Program-made: the position numbers and the translations under genes
In this document: positions 45,535 to 49,598 of the stretch, in pieces
Position numbering within the stretch: the stretch's first letter is position 1
Layout: every line of letters starts with the position of its first letter
DNA from: Candidatus Vogelbacteria bacterium RIFOXYD1_FULL_51_18
Lineage (GTDB): Bacteria > Patescibacteriota > Minisyncoccia > Phycocordibacterales > UBA9988
Reading direction: 5' to 3'
DNA: 49,598 nt
Assembly (NCBI GenBank): GCA_001823095.1
Contig: MHTL01000002.1
Coordinates: forward strand, 1-49,598
The notes under the pieces: generated by a model
The model's database searches: none
Told to the model about the DNA's origin: nothing
The model's input: the letters and a program-made list of their open reading frames with translations, nothing else

Positions 45535-46641
45535 GTGAAGCATAAAAGGAGGTACGAAGGAGTCCTGCCGCGACAGATGCTTGTTGATCTTATTCGCACC
45601 GGCTACATTGCTGGTGCGGTAGAGGCCCAGGCAAATCCGTCATCTATTGATCTCTCACTTTCAGAAGAATGCTACCGTGTGGAAGGGATCGTACAGCCGC
45701 GCATCGGTGAGCGCGTTGCAGATCTGCTTGGCTGTGTGGGAGCTATTCCCCATGAGCTCTCACACCCTATGGAGGTTGGCGTCTCGTACCTTGCGCGGCT
45801 CCGGGAACGCCTGCGCTTGCCGCGAGAGGTCTATGGCTACTGCAATCCAAAATCCAGCACGGGCAGGAATGATGTGCACGTGCGCGTGCTTGCCGATGGC
45901 GTCCCGCGCTTTGATGCGGTAACGCCGGCGGGGCACAAGGCGGAGCTCTGGCTCGCCATCACCCCAAAGTCCTTCCCGGTGGTGATCCATCCCGGAGAAC
46001 GTGTGGCGCAAATGCGTCTCTTTACCGCGAACACGCGCTTCTCGGAACTGGAGCTTGAGGTGGAGATAAAGCGCAACTCGCTCGTCTTCTCTCCGGGCGG
46101 TCGCCCTTTAGAGTATGATGACCTTAAGATTACCGATGCCGACGGGTCGGTGCTCCTCACCTTGAGTTTGCGTAACGGCGCAATAGGCTACCGGTGCCGG
46201 CGGCCGTCCCGCGTGCTTGATTTTTCACAGCGCGGCTACTGCTGGGAGGACTATTTTGAGCGCATCCGTGCCGAGGAGGGGATGCTGCGCTTGCGCCGCG
46301 GCGAGTTCTATGTGCTTTCAACGCATGAGTGCGTTTGCGTGCCGCCCCATCTCTCCTGCGAGGCGGTGGATATGGACTCGCGCACCGGAGAGTTCCGCTC
46401 CCACTATGCCGGCTACATTGATGCCGGTTGGGGTTTTGGGAAGAATGGGAAGGGGAAGGGTAGCCCCATTACCCTTGAAGTGCGCCCTTTTGAGGATCTG
46501 GTTATCCGTGAATGGCAAGCCTTTGCTAAGATTCGCTTTGAGCGCATGGCGGCGCTACCTGACGCGCACTACGATGAGCTAGCCACCTCACACTACCGCG
46601 GCCAGCGCGGCGCCCGCCTCTCCAAGCACTTTGCGCAATGA
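45535..46641 (+). CDS. dcd: Two-domain 2'-deoxycytidine 5'-triphosphate deaminase
   Basis: PSSIDLSLSEECYRV, YGYCNPKSSTGRNDV, IHPGERVAQMRLF and second domain VDMDSRTGEFRSHYAGYIDAGWGFG; GTG start with AAAGGAG SD. Confidence 0.88.
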   Translation: MKHKRRYEGVLPRQMLVDLIRTGYIAGAVEAQANPSSIDLSLSEECYRVEGIVQPRIGERVADLLGCVGAIPHELSHPMEVGVSYLARLRERLRLPREVYGYCNPKSSTGRNDVHVRVLADGVPRFDAVTPAGHKAELWLAITPKSFPVVIHPGERVAQMRLFTANTRFSELELEVEIKRNSLVFSPGGRPLEYDDLKITDADGSVLLTLSLRNGAIGYRCRRPSRVLDFSQRGYCWEDYFERIRAEEGMLRLRRGEFYVLSTHECVCVPPHLSCEAVDMDSRTGEFRSHYAGYIDAGWGFGKNGKGKGSPITLEVRPFEDLVIREWQAFAKIRFERMAALPDAHYDELATSHYRGQRGARLSKHFAQ

Positions 46642-46677
46642 AAAAACCCCTGTCCGCCGCGGCGGACAGGGATATTT
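46641..46677. terminator. Bidirectional terminator containing a 24-bp perfect palindrome
   Basis: AAAAAACCCCTGTCCGCCGCGGCGGACAGGGATATTTTT. Confidence 0.85.
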
Positions 46678-46685
46678 TTGTGCCG

Positions 46686-47468
46686 TCATACCTTGCGATG
46701 CGCTGTGCAGAAATGCGGGTGCCCGCCTACGTCAGTGACTGTGTAATCGCGGAAAAGGTTTGGGTAGCGCTCCTGCATGAGGCGGCCGACCTGGCCGAAG
46801 ACGATGCGGATTTCTTCTTCTGCGGCGGGATCAGTACGCATCTCAAGCACGTGGCGTATGGCGCGGATGTTCCCGCTCCAGCCGATGGCCGTGGCGAGTC
46901 CGATAGGCGCGATGCGACGAAATGCTGAAGTGAGCACCTTTTTTACCCCAAAATCCCTCATTTCATCGATGTGAAAGAGTTCAGCGAGTTTGTACTGTAG
47001 CCCCTCTAGGTGTTCGAACGCTCTGCCCATAATCTCCATTGCCTCCGGGCTTTCTCTGATGATCGTTGGCGCCCAGAATCCGAGGTCAGTGAGCCTCACA
47101 AAACGCAGACTCTCTTGCGAGATGGCAACACCAGCTCGGTGGCGGACAAGCTCATGCGTGAATACGCGAGAGACGTCGGCAAAAGCAAAGTTAATTACTG
47201 CATGCTCCATGACGGAACCGTGTCCAACTTCTATGACGTGGTCAATATACTCCTTGTTGCTCTCACGCACCTTCCGGATATTGGGGTTGAGACCGATTGC
47301 GAAGCTCTTGTAGCAGAGTTTACCGTAGAACTCGGTGAGCTTTTCGGCATCCGATTGCGCATTCGAGTCCCAGTGGGGAGCGCCGATGTGCTCCAGGTAA
47401 CTCTGCATGCCCTCGGGAATGATTCGCGTTTCTCCCACGAGAAACACTCGGGGCTTTACCTCTTTCAT
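46686..47468 (-). CDS. thyX: FAD-dependent thymidylate synthase
   Basis: HELVRHRAGVAISQESLRF (ThyX motif); GHGSVMEHAVINFAF; SD GAGGAGG. Confidence 0.96.
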   Translation of the reverse strand: MKEVKPRVFLVGETRIIPEGMQSYLEHIGAPHWDSNAQSDAEKLTEFYGKLCYKSFAIGLNPNIRKVRESNKEYIDHVIEVGHGSVMEHAVINFAFADVSRVFTHELVRHRAGVAISQESLRFVRLTDLGFWAPTIIRESPEAMEIMGRAFEHLEGLQYKLAELFHIDEMRDFGVKKVLTSAFRRIAPIGLATAIGWSGNIRAIRHVLEMRTDPAAEEEIRIVFGQVGRLMQERYPNLFRDYTVTDVGGHPHFCTAHRKV

Positions 47469-47641
47469 AATGTGCCTCCTCGTGTGAATGTTCTTGACTT
47501 CCCGCATCCTAGCTTTTCTCTGCTATACTTGCAAGGTGCTTATGGTGAAGGTGAAAAAATTGCGCAGGTGCGGTAGCATGGGTTCTTGATATTTGATAGA
47601 CTGGCGGCAGAACGCACTTTGTATGAGAAAGGAGTTTATAG

Positions 47642-48271
47642 ATGTCTTTGATTGCGATAGAAGGCGGTGAAGGAGCGGGGAAGAGCGCCCTAGTAAAAGC
47701 GCTCTCTATGGAGTTCACGGGGTACCCCATTACCTTTGTTCAGGAACCCGGCACGACTGCTCTTGGCAGAGAAGTGCGGAACCTCCTGATGGATCGGGAA
47801 ATGAGCCTGGGAGCGGAATTTTTTCTCTTTCTTGCGGCGAGGGCGCAACTTGCAGAAGAGATCATGGTCCCCGCGCTTAAGAAGGGCAGGCATGTTGTCT
47901 GCGACCGCTACTGCGCATCTACGTTTGCCTATCAGATCGTTGGGCGGGGCAGGAGGGATCTCACAGAGACTTTTTTGAGAGCGCAAGAACTTTTCCCGAT
48001 GCCGGACCGTTACATCTATCTTGTTGTGGATCCGAGTATTGGGCTCACGCGCAAAGAGGGGTCTCATCAGGCCTTAAATCGTTTTGATCAAGAGTCACTG
48101 GATTTTCATCGCCGGATCGGTGACGGTTACGATGAGTTTTTTGCCTCCATTGAAGATACGGTACATGTTCTGCGCATTGATGCCAACATTCCCGAAGGGG
48201 AAGTCCATGACGCGGCTATTGACATCATTGCTCCACTCATCGGCGCGAGCAAATTCGCATTCAGTAAGTAA
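47642..48271 (+). CDS. tmk: Thymidylate kinase
   Basis: MSLIAIEGGEGAGKSALVKALS; QEPGTTALGREVRNLLM; VVCDRYCASTFAYQ. Confidence 0.95.
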   Translation: MSLIAIEGGEGAGKSALVKALSMEFTGYPITFVQEPGTTALGREVRNLLMDREMSLGAEFFLFLAARAQLAEEIMVPALKKGRHVVCDRYCASTFAYQIVGRGRRDLTETFLRAQELFPMPDRYIYLVVDPSIGLTRKEGSHQALNRFDQESLDFHRRIGDGYDEFFASIEDTVHVLRIDANIPEGEVHDAAIDIIAPLIGASKFAFSK

Positions 48272-48412
48272 TGTTTGTGCCACCACCGCCACACTCTGTG
48301 AGAGTGTGGCGGTTTACTTATCCACTTCCTCCCCGTTGCCCTCGTGGGGGGGGTGTTACAATAAAACGGTTACTAACCTTTGTCGAAAGGTTTCAGCGGC
48401 GCTTAGTTTTAT

Positions 48413-48461
48413 AACTTAGTATTTGGTGCTTGATACTCAGTACTTAATACTTGCAACTTTT
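48413..48461. repeat. Degenerate heptad array (7 units)
   Basis: AACTTAG TATTTGG TGCTTGA TACTCAG TACTTAA TACTTGC AACTTTT. Confidence 0.6.
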
Positions 48462-48466
48462 GTACC

Positions 48467-49486
48467 ATGTCCACGAATTATCAAAAGCAGATCGCTAAGA
48501 ACAAAGGGGCGGTTATTAGCACTCTCGTCGTTGCCTTTCTTGCTACTTATATGGTAATGAGCAATGGAGGGTTTTCATTAAAAAGCGCGAAGGTCGCCGG
48601 TGTGCCACAAGGAGCAGAAGAAGCGGCTGCACTGGAGCAACTTGCGCAGGTGAGTAGTGTTGGTACGGCGGCGAATATTCCTGTTATCACTTCTTATGCT
48701 ATTTTCGGTTACGGGTCAGCAACAAGCACACTTGTTTTGTCTGGATCGGGTTTCTCTACCACAAGTAACATGGTTACTATATGCCGTGTGACCGAATCAG
48801 GCGCATGTGCATCAAGGCGCCCTGATGTCATCTTTATCTATGATATTCGGGCATTTCCCGAATCTGCAACGTCATCGAAAATCGCATTTAATCTTCCTAG
48901 AACATATTCTAACGGGACTCTTACGCAAGTGTATCAACCTCATCTGCTAGCTGTATACAATAAAACTACAAAAAAATATTCAGGGAGAATACGCCTGCAA
49001 TCCCTATTGCATGGTGACCAAATAGTACCCGCCGCAATATGGACGTTAGTCAGTGCTCCGGGGCCAATAGTAACTCGTCCCAGCTATCTTGGGGCAACTA
49101 GCACGATTACTGCGCAGATGACCTTTCGTGTTAGGGCGCAGGGAGGGACACTTCTAAAACCAAACATCAGAGACTTTGGCCTTGCATTTGTCTCGTCACT
49201 CTCCTCTACTTCCTCTATACAAAATGCAACAAAGGTTATTGGCGCAGGATATCCCGGTTTTTACTCAATAATTGATAGTATCTCTCCGTCTGATAGTTCA
49301 GTTGGCGATGGCGGTGAATATTTAGTAACAGTTAAAAGTATATTTGTGCCGCAACGACAAAATCAACGGACTGAACTTGTGTATTACACAGCAACATCTA
49401 CGAAAGCAATGATAGGCGGTAAGGTATATTACTCTACTGGTAACAATGGAAAAGGCTGGCGCACTACCGGTGTTTATTTTCCTTAA
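48467..49486 (+). CDS. Exported hypothetical protein
   Basis: N-terminal TM GAVISTLVVAFLATYMVM, beta-rich Ser/Thr-rich body. Confidence 0.7.
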   Translation: MSTNYQKQIAKNKGAVISTLVVAFLATYMVMSNGGFSLKSAKVAGVPQGAEEAAALEQLAQVSSVGTAANIPVITSYAIFGYGSATSTLVLSGSGFSTTSNMVTICRVTESGACASRRPDVIFIYDIRAFPESATSSKIAFNLPRTYSNGTLTQVYQPHLLAVYNKTTKKYSGRIRLQSLLHGDQIVPAAIWTLVSAPGPIVTRPSYLGATSTITAQMTFRVRAQGGTLLKPNIRDFGLAFVSSLSSTSSIQNATKVIGAGYPGFYSIIDSISPSDSSVGDGGEYLVTVKSIFVPQRQNQRTELVYYTATSTKAMIGGKVYYSTGNNGKGWRTTGVYFP

Positions 49487-49500
49487 CCAATAAGTCTTTT

Positions 49501-49532
49501 AAAAAAGTCTCCGCTACGGCGGAGGCTTTTTT
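49501..49532. terminator. Intrinsic terminator
   Basis: AAAAAAGTCTCCGCTACGGCGGAGGCTTTTTT. Confidence 0.85.
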
Positions 49533-49565
49533 GATGGGAGATTTCTGCTAGAATGGCCATGAGAG

Positions 49566-49598
49566 GCAAGGAACAAGTATCAAGTAATAAGTATCAAG
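49566..49598. repeat. Degenerate heptad array in opposite orientation, running off the window end
   Basis: GCAAGGA ACAAGTA TCAAGTA ATAAGTA TCAAG. Confidence 0.6.

Overview
Window of about 49.6 kb from a bacterial genome. Gene content suggests a Candidate Phyla Radiation / Parcubacteria-like organism (inference only; no search was run). It is gene-dense and almost entirely chromosomal housekeeping: DsbA/VKOR, tRNA-Gly(GCC), HU, RNase Y, ClpP, a trigger factor without a PPIase domain, a membrane pyrophosphatase, NusA, a type IV pilus block (PilB, PilC, three pilin-like proteins), TpiA/Pgk, HIT, RecJ, RNase H, a split ComEC, L28, an M50 protease, rpsL-rpsG-fusA, tuf-rpsJ-rplC-rplD-rplW-rplB, secE-nusG-rplK, and dcd/thyX/tmk. 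It also has several large secreted proteins, an AbiEii-type TA-like pair, a frameshifted GIY-YIG gene and a truncated class IV aminotransferase. No CRISPR array, phage or classical IS element was recognised. The most interesting non-coding signals are: (1) a candidate sRNA transcribed opposite to fusA-tuf with its own near-consensus promoter and intrinsic terminator; (2) three mutually interleaved complementary segments (multi-pseudoknot/RNA switch candidate) at 1393-1440; (3) degenerate 7-bp-periodic intergenic arrays at four loci; (4) dispersed GC-rich palindromes, some inside coding sequences (fusA, tig, recJ), resembling in concept Rickettsia palindromic elements; (5) a recurrent -10 box about 6 nt before the start codon, implying widespread leaderless transcription; (6) a 44-bp nested dyad around TTCTACGATCGTAGAA.
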